A stretch of DNA of 33,995 bases from UMGS1889 sp964540575 (GCA_964540575.1 CAZINI010000033.1:1-33995); one strand, 5' to 3'. Positions 24,240 to 32,293 are shown, counted from the stretch's first letter. Notes: generated by a model from the letters alone, not told the origin. Numbers and translations: made by a program.

Positions 24240-24260
24240 AATACAATGGAGGTGAAAATT

Positions 24261-24716
24261 ATGCAGAATGCCAATTTTGAAAAGATTGTGGAAGCCTATG
24301 GCGATATGGTCTATCGGATAGCTCTCACTCACATTATGGATAAGTCCTCGGCAGAGGATATTTTTCAGGAGGCTTTTTTAAGGCTTGTTAAGAATATAGG
24401 CAGGATAAAGGACGAGGAGCATCTGAAATTCTGGCTTATCCGTACAACCATTAATCTCTCGAAAAATGCAAATTCACGGCTGAGATCAACTGCTGCCGAT
24501 ACCGATCGTGCAGCTGAAACAGGCGATGACTTTTCCGAAAGCGATCTGAGGATAATAATAGGCGATCTCCCGCAAAAATTCAGAGAGGTGATGATCCTTT
24601 GCTGTTTGGAGGGATATACTGCCGATGAAGCTGCAAGGATACTCGGCAAACCGTCCGGTACGATAAAATCTCGTCTTTTCAAAGCAAGACAGCTGTTGAA
24701 AAAAGAAATGGAGTGA
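24261..24716 (+). CDS. ECF-type RNA polymerase sigma factor
   Basis: The 151-aa protein has region 2 at about residues 4-70 (NFEKIVEAYGDMVYRIALTH, AEDIFQEAFLRLVKN) and region 4 at about 95-150 (DLPQKFREVMILCCLEGYTA, GKPSGTIKSRLFKARQLLKK). There is nothing between them but a short linker, as expected of ECF sigma factors that direct polymerase to a small stress or envelope regulon. The ATG at 24261 has a GGAGGTG site; an upstream ATG at 24246 overlaps that site and is less likely. The membrane-protein gene downstream begins 5 nt after the stop, forming a typical sigma/anti-sigma pair. The upstream region holds a hairpin element and a palindrome; a TATAAT at 24237-24242 is too close to the start to leave a normal leader. 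Confidence 0.92.
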   Translation: MQNANFEKIVEAYGDMVYRIALTHIMDKSSAEDIFQEAFLRLVKNIGRIKDEEHLKFWLIRTTINLSKNANSRLRSTAADTDRAAETGDDFSESDLRIIIGDLPQKFREVMILCCLEGYTADEAARILGKPSGTIKSRLFKARQLLKKEME

Positions 24717-24721
24717 GGAAT

Positions 24722-25993
24722 ATGAAGTTTGAAATATCCGATACATATTATAAAAGCCTGAAAGCACCCGAAGCACTAAAGGAAAAAACCGTCATGGAGA
24801 TGAAAAAGCTGGCGGGACGGCACAGCCTTAAGCCTGTTGCAGCGGTATGCCTTTGTGCTGTTTCGGCTGCGGGAATAGGAACTGTAATGGCATACGGCAG
24901 CAAGCTCTACGACCCCGACGATCTGCATTTTACCGCCGAATATATGGGAAACGGCATTGTTGAGATAGAAATATACAACGGTACCGACAAAACGGTATAC
25001 TTTCAGGACAGCTACAGGCTGGGCAGCTTCGACAATAATGTAATTCCCGAACTGTCCGATAAACGGGACTATAATTCCAAGAAGGTAAAGTCCGAGCAGA
25101 GGGAAACTGTGCGTATCGACCTAAAGAAATCGTATGATATTTCGGAGATAGAGCAGGACGATTCCGTTTATTATATTCAGCTGACGGACGATAATTTCGT
25201 TCACGAACACGACTGGCAATGCTCATTCAGATTTGTTCAGCCAACGCCTGTTCCCGATGAAGAACCGGAAGCTGACCGACCCGAAACGCCGACTGTTCAG
25301 CCCGAATATTATGCGTCAGCAGATTCAAAATACAGCTTCTATTTTGAGGGCGATCCCGATTCCGAAGATATTTTATCCGACTACTATGAGGCTGTACAAA
25401 AGGAAATTTCCGCTATGGGCGACAGCTATGTCAGTGCCCGCTCTATGACCAGTTTTCCCGAATATTCCCTCTTTGTGACCGAATATGAGCGTTCCCCGCT
25501 CAATAATGGCGAGGACAACCGCTATCTGTTTGTATCGGGCAGGGGAGCAGAGCTTGACCATACTCACCGCTGTATTTTGGGCGAGGAATATTACGATATT
25601 TCGGATGGAGAAAAGGTATACAACCGCAAGGACGGCTGCTTTCAGATATATGTTGAATATTCCGATAAAAACGGCGGTACGATACAGCTTCCCGTTTACA
25701 CCGGTGTTTCCTTTGCCGCTGAGGAGGTATCCCCCGAAAAATATTGTTTTATTCACGGTAAATTTTATAGATTTTCGGAGCTTGAGGACTTCAAGATATT
25801 CGAGGACGAAAGGTATATTATCTATGGAATAAACCGTCTGCTTTTCGATGATACCGAGGCATATCTCAAGAATAATATCCAAAACTGTGATACTGACGAA
25901 TTTGAACAGACCTTTGAACGGGCAATGCGGGTCTGCGGCTATTTCGAGGAAAATATCTCCGACTGTTTTGAATATGTCTTTTACGGTCGGTGA
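24722..25993 (+). CDS. Single-pass membrane protein, probable anti-sigma factor
   Basis: The 423-aa product has a short cytoplasmic N-terminus (MKFEISDTYYKSLKAPEALK, ending near residue 38). One membrane helix follows at about residues 38-58 (LKPVAAVCLCAVSAAGIGTV), then a large extracytoplasmic part. That part begins with a beta-rich domain (FTAEYMGNGIVEIEIYNGTD), then a proline/glutamate linker (PVPDEEPEADRPETPTVQPE), then a second domain of about 225 residues. Position and topology suggest it restrains the sigma factor encoded just upstream, as in systems with DUF4179-like partners, but the N-terminus has no HxxxCxxC zinc motif. ATG 24722 is preferred (GGAG 8 nt upstream); a GTG at 24713 overlaps the sigma stop codon. 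The outer domain could be the signal sensor; that is inference. Confidence 0.78.
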   Translation: MKFEISDTYYKSLKAPEALKEKTVMEMKKLAGRHSLKPVAAVCLCAVSAAGIGTVMAYGSKLYDPDDLHFTAEYMGNGIVEIEIYNGTDKTVYFQDSYRLGSFDNNVIPELSDKRDYNSKKVKSEQRETVRIDLKKSYDISEIEQDDSVYYIQLTDDNFVHEHDWQCSFRFVQPTPVPDEEPEADRPETPTVQPEYYASADSKYSFYFEGDPDSEDILSDYYEAVQKEISAMGDSYVSARSMTSFPEYSLFVTEYERSPLNNGEDNRYLFVSGRGAELDHTHRCILGEEYYDISDGEKVYNRKDGCFQIYVEYSDKNGGTIQLPVYTGVSFAAEEVSPEKYCFIHGKFYRFSELEDFKIFEDERYIIYGINRLLFDDTEAYLKNNIQNCDTDEFEQTFERAMRVCGYFEENISDCFEYVFYGR

Positions 25994-25994
25994 C

Positions 25995-26190
25995 AGTAAT
26001 ACTAATTCCTAATCTCCTTATAGACAGAGTCTATAAGGAGAGCCGCCTAAAAGGCGGCAAGTCAAAACCGTCGGTTTTGACGGAATTAGTATTGTACGGC
26101 TTTCCTTTGCGGCTTCGCCGCACCCACCGCAAAGCGGTGGGAATCAACCTATAGACCTTGTCTATAGGTTGATTAGGAAATAGTATAAAT
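25995..26190. mobile_element. Composite palindromic element of six tandem hairpins
   Basis: Imperfect 31-bp terminal inverted repeats (25995-26025 and 26160-26190, 25 of 31 matching) flank six perfect hairpins in a row: 26014-26040, 26042-26058, 26061-26081, 26109-26121, 26123-26141 and 26142-26174. An internal pair AATACTAATTCC / GGAATTAGTATT (25998-26009 and 26082-26093) closes the first three into a cloverleaf-like unit. There is no reading frame of note. The ATACTAA ends match the hairpin elements at 24138 and 32294. It occupies nearly all of the gap between the anti-sigma gene and the DUF896 gene and may also act as terminator. Confidence 0.65.
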
Positions 26191-26285
26191 TATCAAAACT
26201 TGCACAGCATATTCACAAAATATCCTTATAATTGACGTATAATAAAGACATAAACAATAAACCGAAATATGAAGGAGAAATAAAA

Positions 26286-26510
26286 ATGACTCAGGAAAAG
26301 ATAGACAGAATCAATGAACTTGCCCGCAAATCCCGCACTCCCGAGGGCTTGACCCCCGAGGAAAAGGAGGAGCAGACCGCTTTGCGTAACGAGTACCGAG
26401 CGGGTTTTATCCGCAATCTGACGGCTCAGCTTGACAACATTGAGATAGTGGACGCTCCGAAGCTGGCGGACGGTGACAAGAGAAAGATAGATATTGTGGA
26501 AGATGATTGA
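26286..26510 (+). CDS. DUF896 (YnzC-like) small protein
   Basis: The 74-aa protein carries the family core: MTQEKIDRINELARKSRTPE, then GLTPEEKEEQTALRNEY and NLTAQLDNIEI. Members such as Bacillus YnzC are small cytoplasmic helical-hairpin proteins of unknown molecular function. A C-terminal acidic tail (KLADGDKRKIDIVEDD) follows the conserved part. The ATG at 26286 has a GAAGGAG site; the longer frame from a TTG at 26232 has none. It is followed by a hairpin and appears to be transcribed alone. No convincing promoter hexamer pair was found, only TATAAT-like runs at 26227 and 26239. Confidence 0.93.
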   Translation: MTQEKIDRINELARKSRTPEGLTPEEKEEQTALRNEYRAGFIRNLTAQLDNIEIVDAPKLADGDKRKIDIVEDD

Positions 26511-26517
26511 TCATTAG

Positions 26518-26550
26518 CCGAATATGACATACTGTTGTCATATTCGGTTT
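26518..26550 (+). terminator. Hairpin after the DUF896 gene
   Basis: CCGAATATGAC (26518-26528) pairs perfectly with GTCATATTCGG (26537-26547), 8-nt loop, followed by a short TTT. The T-run is weak, so termination may be partial and the radical SAM gene could be read through. Confidence 0.6.
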
Positions 26551-26579
26551 GCTATTATTAGGGGAAGGACGGTGATTTT

Positions 26580-27461
26580 ATGGAAACGATTCCCGCAAAA
26601 ACCATTCTCGGCAGGACAAAAGGCGGCTGGTTCGGGACGGATTATATGATGAACCTGTACCGTGGGTGCTGTCACGGCTGCATTTACTGCGACAGCCGAA
26701 GCGATTGCTACGGCATTGACGATTTCGAGCGGGTCAGGGCAAAGGAAAATGCCCTCGCTATTCTTCGGGACGAGCTGCGGCGAAAGGTGCGGACGGGCGT
26801 TGTGGGGACGGGGGCAATGTCCGACCCGTACAATCCCTTTGAGAAAACCGAACAGCTGACCCGTCATGCGTTGGAGCTTATCAATGCTTACGGCTTCGGG
26901 GCGGTGGTGCTGTCCAAAAGTGCGTTGATAGTTCGTGACACGGATATTCTTCTGGAGATAGCCGAACATTCCCCCGCAATGGCGAAGATGACCGTCACCA
27001 CCTGCGATGATGAGCTTTGCAGGCTTATTGAGCCGAATGTTTCCCTATCCTCCGAGAGATTTTCGGCAATTGCGGAAATGTCCGATAAGGGGCTTTTTAC
27101 GGGGATAACGCTGATGCCCGTTCTCCCGTTTATCGAGGACACCGAGGCGAATATCATCGGCATAGTGAAAACCGCTCACGAATGCGGTGCAAGGTTCATC
27201 TATCCCGCATTCGGAATGACGCTTCGGGGGCGTCAGCGGGAACACTATCTCAGTCAGCTGGAAAAAATATTCCCCGAAAAGGGACTTCGAAAGAAATACG
27301 AAGCCTATTTCGGGGAAATTTACGGCTGCACATCGCCGAGCGTCAAGAAGCTTTGGGCAAGGTTCGTTTCGGAATGCGAGCGGTACGGTATACTATATAA
27401 AATGGAGGATATTTGTGCTGCTTACAAGTCGGGGTATGATACACAGCTTAGCTTTTTCTGA
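26580..27461 (+). CDS. SPL-family radical SAM protein
   Basis: The 293-aa protein has the radical SAM cluster motif Cys30-x3-Cys34-x2-Cys37 in NLYRGCCHGCIYCDSRSDCY, binding a [4Fe-4S] cluster that cleaves S-adenosylmethionine. The motif context (YRGC.HGC.YC), the following GTGAMSDPYNPFEK and LSKSALIVRDTDIL segments, and TLMPVLPFIED match the group annotated as SPL-family (spore photoproduct lyase-related, Rv2578c-like) proteins. These are not true DNA photoproduct lyases as far as is known, and the substrate is undetermined. The ATG at 26580 follows GGAAGGACGGTGAT. The gene is convergent with the small lipoprotein gene; the stop codons are only 5 nt apart with no terminator between them. Confidence 0.88.
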   Translation: METIPAKTILGRTKGGWFGTDYMMNLYRGCCHGCIYCDSRSDCYGIDDFERVRAKENALAILRDELRRKVRTGVVGTGAMSDPYNPFEKTEQLTRHALELINAYGFGAVVLSKSALIVRDTDILLEIAEHSPAMAKMTVTTCDDELCRLIEPNVSLSSERFSAIAEMSDKGLFTGITLMPVLPFIEDTEANIIGIVKTAHECGARFIYPAFGMTLRGRQREHYLSQLEKIFPEKGLRKKYEAYFGEIYGCTSPSVKKLWARFVSECERYGILYKMEDICAAYKSGYDTQLSFF

Positions 27462-27466
27462 CCAAA

Positions 27467-27910
27467 TTATCTATGTTTCCAAGTGCCTACTATATACCAA
27501 TTATCATTTATCTTTTCATATTCCAAATTGTCATACCAATTTTTTTTCATATCTCTAATTATTTTTTTGGGGTTATCAGCGAAAAGCAGTCCTAATCGCT
27601 TTGTTTCATCATTCCAGAAAACAACTGATTTTTCTTCAAGCCATAAATAATTAAAATCTTCTTTGGCAGCAGATACACTGTCTTTTATTTCTTCAATATC
27701 AGCAATGTTATCCAATAAAATTGTTATGGATTTCGATTCACCATTTCTATATTTTTCAAACTCAGAATAATTCTCTATAACGTATTCTGTTATGTTTTGA
27801 TAATTATCGATTCTTTGCAAAAAATACTGTGCTTCCCTGCTTTTTTCGCATCCGCAAAGAAGTAACGACATTATTAATATTATCAATATAACAGCATTTG
27901 ATCTCTGCAC
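27467..27910 (-). CDS. Small lipoprotein, unknown function
   Basis: From a GTG at 27910, preceded by AAGGAG 11 nt upstream, the 147-aa product starts MQRSNAVILIILIMSLLLCG followed by Cys21. This is a lipoprotein signal with lipobox LLCGC, so the mature protein should be membrane-anchored outside the cell. The rest is hydrophilic (RIDNYQNITEYVIENYSEFE, WNDETKRLGLLFADNP) and unrecognised. An in-frame ATG further upstream overlaps the DUF4173-like gene and would bury the signal peptide, so it is less likely. It starts 34 nt after that gene and is probably the last gene of its operon. The stretch is clearly more A+T-rich than its neighbours, which may mark a later addition. Confidence 0.75.
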   Translation of the reverse strand: MQRSNAVILIILIMSLLLCGCEKSREAQYFLQRIDNYQNITEYVIENYSEFEKYRNGESKSITILLDNIADIEEIKDSVSAAKEDFNYLWLEEKSVVFWNDETKRLGLLFADNPKKIIRDMKKNWYDNLEYEKINDNWYIVGTWKHR

Positions 27911-27944
27911 TTGATTCCACACTCCTTGCAGCTTGGAAAATTTA

Positions 27945-29489
27945 TTATTCGTATAAGTATTCATTGGCAATCATACGTCCCAAATATTCACGGAGATTTG
28001 CTTCATAAATGCTATCGTATTTGTTGAGAAATTCAAGCATTTCTCCCTTTTTAATGATGATAGCTTTTGCTTCATTGAAGTTTTCAGCTATTGCCAGACG
28101 GTTAAGTGCGGGAATGGCATCTGCGGAAATATCGTAATATGAAACACCAAACTCGGAGATCTTTCCGCTTGTGTACAGCCGATAATTCTCGTTGACAATA
28201 AAGCTGTCAACATTTGCAAAGCTGAAAACGGAAAGCATTGTTACCGTCAGAACGAACGCTGTCATTGACAAATCAAACTGTTCCCATACCTGTTTTACGA
28301 TAACAAAAATGAACAGAATTGCAAGTGCTGTCATCAGGATAGAAGCGTAAATTCGCTTCTGAGTGTAGCCGTATTCGCCGATATACATAACCATTTTGCT
28401 CATTGCTGTGGCGACTAAAAGCACCGTTGACGCTGACAGGAAAATAGTGAAAAATTTCAGGGCTTTCGGTCTGCCGTTTTGCTTTTCGCAGATGCCGTTG
28501 ATGAATAGGATAATTGCGGCGTTTATAACGGCGACCGCACAAAGCTCGAAAAATCCTCGTCTTGCATATTCCGAAAAGCTCTGACCGTCCGGGAGATTGC
28601 CCATAAATCCGCCGAGAAAATAGTCCGCTTGGAGGCAGAAGAAAATCACATAAATAAGGCAGATGGGAGTAACAGCCGAGTAAACAAGCAGTCCGTTTGT
28701 CTTGCCGCAGGTTTCCGCAAAGGTGGATTTCAGGAAATTGGCTTCATCGGGAGTCCGTTTAGTGCGAATTGCGGAGAATATCAGGCTGAATATCCCGCAG
28801 GAGATAAGCAGGGAAAATGCAAAGGTTATGACATTTGAAATCATATCTTCGGGGATAAATTCAAAGTCGAAAATGCTGTCCACAAGGTTTTCCATGCGTT
28901 CGTCTGCCATTGATAGAAGCACGGTTATTACGGCGGTGGCGGGCAGGGCGAAAAGCAGTCCGAGCACTATATATTTGACATTTTTGAGATTGTTCCCTTT
29001 AATTCTGCGGGTGACGGAAACGGCTGCGGGGAGAGTGTCCGAATAGCTTTCAAAGGGACGTTTCAGGACGGCGTTCATCAGGTCAAGTCCCATATAGGAC
29101 TGGGGCTTGGTATATCTGCAGGAGGTACACCAAAGGAACATTGCCGTGGCGGTCACCGAGGAAAATCCCGAGGCAAATTTGGCGTATTCGTTGGACGTGA
29201 TAAAGAGATTTCCCCCGAAAAGCAGGGACATTGCAAACAGGAATATGACAAAGCGGTTCATTGCGGCACCGCTTTTTTTCATTGAAAAAAATGCCGTCAG
29301 CGAAAGGGCAATGCAGAAAAGTGCTCCGCCCGTGCTTCTGCCGCCGTGAAGCAGCACGGTATCAAGCCAGAAATATCCGAGAATTATGCAGATAAATGAG
29401 CATATCTGCTCGGTTAAGGTGTAGACCTTGGGCGTTTTTATCGCCGTCTGAGGTGGGATATTCTTGTAGGGTTCTGTAAGCTCGCACAT
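27945..29489 (-). CDS. DUF4153/DUF4173-like multi-spanning membrane protein
   Basis: The 514-aa protein has about ten to twelve membrane helices. The characteristic central segment ADYFLGGFMGNLPDGQSFSE, continuing YARRGFFELCAVAVINAAII, resembles the DUF4173/DUF4153 family of unknown function. The N-terminal ~30 residues are cytoplasmic, and the C-terminal ~80 residues (SGKISEFGVSYYDISADAIP, EMLEFLNKYDSIYEANLREY) form a soluble helical tail. The ATG at 29489 has an AAAGGATG site embedded in the end of the HTH gene, whose stop codon lies 1 nt upstream, so translation is probably coupled. With DUF2975 and the HTH regulator it forms one minus-strand operon; a role in envelope homeostasis is a guess from context. 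Confidence 0.85.
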   Translation of the reverse strand: MCELTEPYKNIPPQTAIKTPKVYTLTEQICSFICIILGYFWLDTVLLHGGRSTGGALFCIALSLTAFFSMKKSGAAMNRFVIFLFAMSLLFGGNLFITSNEYAKFASGFSSVTATAMFLWCTSCRYTKPQSYMGLDLMNAVLKRPFESYSDTLPAAVSVTRRIKGNNLKNVKYIVLGLLFALPATAVITVLLSMADERMENLVDSIFDFEFIPEDMISNVITFAFSLLISCGIFSLIFSAIRTKRTPDEANFLKSTFAETCGKTNGLLVYSAVTPICLIYVIFFCLQADYFLGGFMGNLPDGQSFSEYARRGFFELCAVAVINAAIILFINGICEKQNGRPKALKFFTIFLSASTVLLVATAMSKMVMYIGEYGYTQKRIYASILMTALAILFIFVIVKQVWEQFDLSMTAFVLTVTMLSVFSFANVDSFIVNENYRLYTSGKISEFGVSYYDISADAIPALNRLAIAENFNEAKAIIIKKGEMLEFLNKYDSIYEANLREYLGRMIANEYLYE

Positions 29490-29490
29490 G

Positions 29491-29718
29491 TTATTTCATC
29501 CTTTCGTCGTTTTCATCGGGTGTATATTCGAGAATATCGCCCGGCTGACAGTTCAGGGCTTTGCAGATATTTTCCAGAGTGGAGAAGCGGACGGCTTTTG
29601 CCTTTCCCGTTTTGAGTATAGACAGATTTGCGGGGGTAAGGTCGATCATTTCCGCAAGCTCGCCCGAGGATATTTTCCGCTTCGCCATCATTACATCCAG
29701 ATTGACTATTATAGGCAT
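29491..29718 (-). CDS. Small XRE/YozG-type HTH regulator
   Basis: The 75-aa protein is little more than a Cro/C1-type helix-turn-helix: IIVNLDVMMAKRKISSGELA, EMIDLTPANLSILKTGKAKA, RFSTLENICKALNCQPGDIL, followed by an acidic tail. Such proteins are commonly paired with DUF2975 membrane proteins and repress their own operon. Here the DUF2975 gene lies 12 nt upstream and a palindrome (30278-30294) sits just above the -35 of their promoter. The ATG at 29718 follows GAGGAGGGG. The stop is 1 nt from the start of the DUF4173-like gene. Confidence 0.92.
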   Translation of the reverse strand: MPIIVNLDVMMAKRKISSGELAEMIDLTPANLSILKTGKAKAVRFSTLENICKALNCQPGDILEYTPDENDERMK

Positions 29719-29730
29719 TTTTACCCCTCC

Positions 29731-30207
29731 TCAGACCGTAAGGTCGTTTTCCTCACGAAGCTCAACAGCCTGTGAGAAAACGTTTTTCAGCACTCGGAGG
29801 ATAAGTCCCATAAACGCCGCTGCAAGGGCGATCGCCAGCGAAACGGGCGTGTAGATGCTGAAGTAGATAAAGATAAGCGTTACGGTGAAGCAGCAGTAGG
29901 ACAGTATCCTCAGCAGCTTAACGTTTGAGTTCACAAACACCTTTTCGTTGGTAATGTTCAGAAGCAGCAGCCAAACAGAAACTGCGGCGGTGAGAGCGGG
30001 TATTTCGGCGGCGTATAGGGTAATGTTCAAAGCTATCTCCGCATCTGCACCGTTTGTGGGACGAAGTGCGGTGGCATGGGGGACGGCGGCGTACCAGCTG
30101 CCTATTACGGGGATAAAGAAGAGCGTTGTTACCAGAAATAAAAGCAGAAGAATTGTAAGTATCTGAGTAAGCAGCACCGATTTTGAAGATTTGCAAAGAA
30201 TTTTCAT
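29731..30207 (-). CDS. DUF2975 membrane protein
   Basis: The 158-aa protein has four hydrophobic helices (SVLLTQILTILLLLFLVTTL, near 40-95, SYCCFTVTLIFIYFSIYTPV, SLAIALAAAFMGLILRVLKN) and a short charged C-terminus (SQAVELREENDLTV), the usual DUF2975 layout. Function is unknown; family members are typically encoded with a small HTH regulator, as here. ATG 30207 was chosen because the AAAGGACAG site lies between it and the two further upstream in-frame starts, and because the most distal start would fall inside the promoter. It is the first gene of a four-gene operon. Confidence 0.85.
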   Translation of the reverse strand: MKILCKSSKSVLLTQILTILLLLFLVTTLFFIPVIGSWYAAVPHATALRPTNGADAEIALNITLYAAEIPALTAAVSVWLLLLNITNEKVFVNSNVKLLRILSYCCFTVTLIFIYFSIYTPVSLAIALAAAFMGLILRVLKNVFSQAVELREENDLTV

Positions 30208-30241
30208 TTTGAGATCTGTCCTTTCCTGTTTCATTGAAAAC

Positions 30242-30270
30242 AGTATATCACAACAAAGCTCGTTTGTCAA
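30242..30270 (-). promoter_or_regulatory. Consensus promoter of the DUF2975-HTH operon
   Basis: On the minus strand TTGACA (30270-30265) and TATACT (30247-30242), 17 bases apart, about 35 bases before the DUF2975 start. Confidence 0.87.
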
Positions 30271-30277
30271 TAGTTTT

Positions 30278-30294
30278 TTATCGAAAAACGATAA
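30278..30294. promoter_or_regulatory. Palindromic operator candidate TTATCG-5-CGATAA
   Basis: TTATCG and CGATAA flank AAAAA, placed 8 bp upstream of the -35 hexamer of the DUF2975-HTH promoter. It is the natural candidate binding site for the HTH protein of the operon, for autoregulation. Confidence 0.6.
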
Positions 30295-30310
30295 TTATTT
30301 TTCAAATAAC

Positions 30311-30343
30311 AAAAAACGCCGCAAATGTATGAACACTTGCGGC
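30311..30343 (-). terminator. Terminator of the 614-aa lipoprotein gene
   Basis: On the minus strand GCCGCAAGTGT pairs with ACATTTGCGGC (one mismatch, 4-nt loop) and is followed by GTTTTTTG. It lies 25 nt after the lipoprotein stop codon and insulates the downstream DUF2975 operon. Confidence 0.88.
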
Positions 30344-30367
30344 AAAGGGTCATGTAATGCAAAATGA

Positions 30368-32212
30368 TTATACGTTCAGAGTAACACTTGACAGAATTTC
30401 CCTCAAAAGCTCGGATTTCTCGGCATCTGTGTGATTTGCGGTGACAGATACAAGGTAATTTTTTTCACCGCTGATAATCATGTAGGTATAGCTTTCGTAT
30501 CTGCCTTGGACGAAATCAGTGCCTGTGAATTTTGCAAGGGCAGATTTTTGCCCGTTTCGCTCAAACAGCCGAAAATCGTCGAGGTTTCCGCTTTCAAGCT
30601 GTTTTGCGTATAGTTTCTGATAGGACTTTGAGGTGAAATTGTCGCTTATCAGGTAGCCTATATTGTCGGAAACATTTATCCAAATGTCCTCCGATTGGGC
30701 TGTAAAGCCTCTGAAATCGGAATATGTTTCCAGCCCGTCGGGAATGAACAGGCTTATTCCGCAGCCCGAGTCGGTCAGGCTTTCGGCGGTATTTGACGTG
30801 AAATATTCATCGGCATTTTCGTCAAAAGCAGGCTCGGGAAGTGTGTACGCCGGCGTTATAGATGCGAAAAATCCACGGAAATACGGGCGGTAGTCGGTTC
30901 CCCAATGGGTGCGGTAAATGGTGGCACGGGCTTCCATCTCCACGCCGTCAACGGTATAGCAGAAATCGGCACAGTAACGGTTGTCGGCGTAATATTCCCT
31001 GTAAAAGCAGTCGTTTCCGAAGGCGGTGCCGTCAAATTCGACAACGAGAGTTTCGTCCTCATCAAGCTCCTTTAACCGATTTGAGTATTGGTCGGACACA
31101 GCCACAACGAAATTTACCTCAGGCTCTTTTGAGTACAATCCTAAAAAATTTCCCATATCAAAGCTTGCCCTGTCTATGAATTCGGGGACATAAATTCCCG
31201 TATTGAAAACACGAATGGGTTCGGCGGTGCTGACGGTCAGGTCCTTTCCGAGAAACCAGTCGAGGTCCTTTCCGCTGACGTCCTCGGCGTACCGTTCATA
31301 GGTGGGAGGGGTGTAAATGACGGGTGCTTCGGCGGTCGGTTCGGTGCCGTTTCTGCCGATAAATGCGTCTAATGCATCGGGGGAGCAGAGGTAGCAGCCC
31401 GAGGCACGGCAGCTGTTTTCGTAGGCGGTTTTCACCTCATTATAGGGGGCAGTGGAGTCGGGATATTTTTGATTCAGTGCATAAAGTCCGCTCAGGTCGT
31501 CGACCGTAAGCATGACGGCATCGTTCTCGCCGCATTTGAAAAATTCCGCTGTGACCGTCCAGTAAAAATCGTATTTGTTTATCTCGATGGTGAATTGGTC
31601 GGCGGTGAAATTCAGGTCGCTGTCGGTCAGTTCAGCCGTATTTTCATCGATTTGGGAGATAAGCTCTATCTCGGAAAGTGCTGCCGCAATTCTGTTAAAG
31701 GAGTCCGTGCTGATCTCCTCATTCCTTTTCCACATATCGGGCTGACAGACGGCGAAATCAAATCTGTCCAATAAAGCGGACATATCCTCGGCGGAAATAT
31801 TTTCCCGAAGCTGACAGGGAGCGTTATATGCCAGCACCGAACGGTACTGAAATCCCTTCATCAGATCGTCACGGCTGCCCGTGTCAAAATCCATTGAATA
31901 GCTGCTGCCCTTATCTCCGTCCCAATGGGAAACGTACATAAGCATATTTTCACCTTCGCAGTTGGTGACGGGGTAAACGTAAAAATCCTCGAAGCCGTCA
32001 ATATCGCAGTAGACGGGCTGAACGGTTTCCTCCGAACCTGTTTCTTCGGTGGCATTCTCAGTGGTATTTTCGGTGGTTTCCTCGGACATCACAGTGCTTT
32101 CGGTTACTCCCTGTGAGGGGGTGGTATTCATCGGATGACAGGCGGTCAGTATGAGTGCGGCTGCGGTCACAGCGGCGATTTTTCGGGAATGATTTTTTGC
32201 ATTCGGTGACAT
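30368..32212 (-). CDS. Large surface lipoprotein, unknown function
   Basis: The 614-aa protein starts MSPNAKNHSRKIAAVTAAAL and has the lipobox LTAC with Cys25, so it should be lipid-anchored outside the cytoplasmic membrane. A Thr/Glu-rich linker (SEETTENTTENATEETGSEE) spans about residues 40-62. The main body is acidic, rich in aromatic residues and cysteine (GCYLCSPDALDAF, YREYYADNRYCADFCY), and has no motif I recognise. The last ~130 residues (GISLFIPDGLETYSDFRGFT onward, ending SGEKNYLVSVTANHTDAEKS) resemble in pattern the small domain often found at the end of Gram-positive lipoproteins. ATG 32212 has an AAGGAG site 7 nt upstream; the longer frame from 32242 lacks one. It is a single-gene unit with its own promoter and terminator. 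Confidence 0.87.
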   Translation of the reverse strand: MSPNAKNHSRKIAAVTAAALILTACHPMNTTPSQGVTESTVMSEETTENTTENATEETGSEETVQPVYCDIDGFEDFYVYPVTNCEGENMLMYVSHWDGDKGSSYSMDFDTGSRDDLMKGFQYRSVLAYNAPCQLRENISAEDMSALLDRFDFAVCQPDMWKRNEEISTDSFNRIAAALSEIELISQIDENTAELTDSDLNFTADQFTIEINKYDFYWTVTAEFFKCGENDAVMLTVDDLSGLYALNQKYPDSTAPYNEVKTAYENSCRASGCYLCSPDALDAFIGRNGTEPTAEAPVIYTPPTYERYAEDVSGKDLDWFLGKDLTVSTAEPIRVFNTGIYVPEFIDRASFDMGNFLGLYSKEPEVNFVVAVSDQYSNRLKELDEDETLVVEFDGTAFGNDCFYREYYADNRYCADFCYTVDGVEMEARATIYRTHWGTDYRPYFRGFFASITPAYTLPEPAFDENADEYFTSNTAESLTDSGCGISLFIPDGLETYSDFRGFTAQSEDIWINVSDNIGYLISDNFTSKSYQKLYAKQLESGNLDDFRLFERNGQKSALAKFTGTDFVQGRYESYTYMIISGEKNYLVSVTANHTDAEKSELLREILSSVTLNV

Positions 32213-32254
32213 GGCAATTCTCCTTAATGAAAAGATTGACAATTATTCACATAT

Positions 32255-32283
32255 ATAATACCACACAGTTAAACGGTTGTCAA
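32255..32283 (-). promoter_or_regulatory. Promoter of the large lipoprotein gene
   Basis: On the minus strand TTGACA (32283-32278) and TATTAT (32260-32255), 17 bases apart, about 43 bases before the ATG. The hairpin element 32294-32395 lies immediately upstream of it. Confidence 0.85.
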
Positions 32284-32293
32284 CTTTGAATTT

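Noticed and set aside
27911..27970. Upstream ATG start for the small lipoprotein
   Set aside because: It would overlap the preceding gene and place 20 extra residues before the lipoprotein signal; the GTG at 27910 has the ribosome site.
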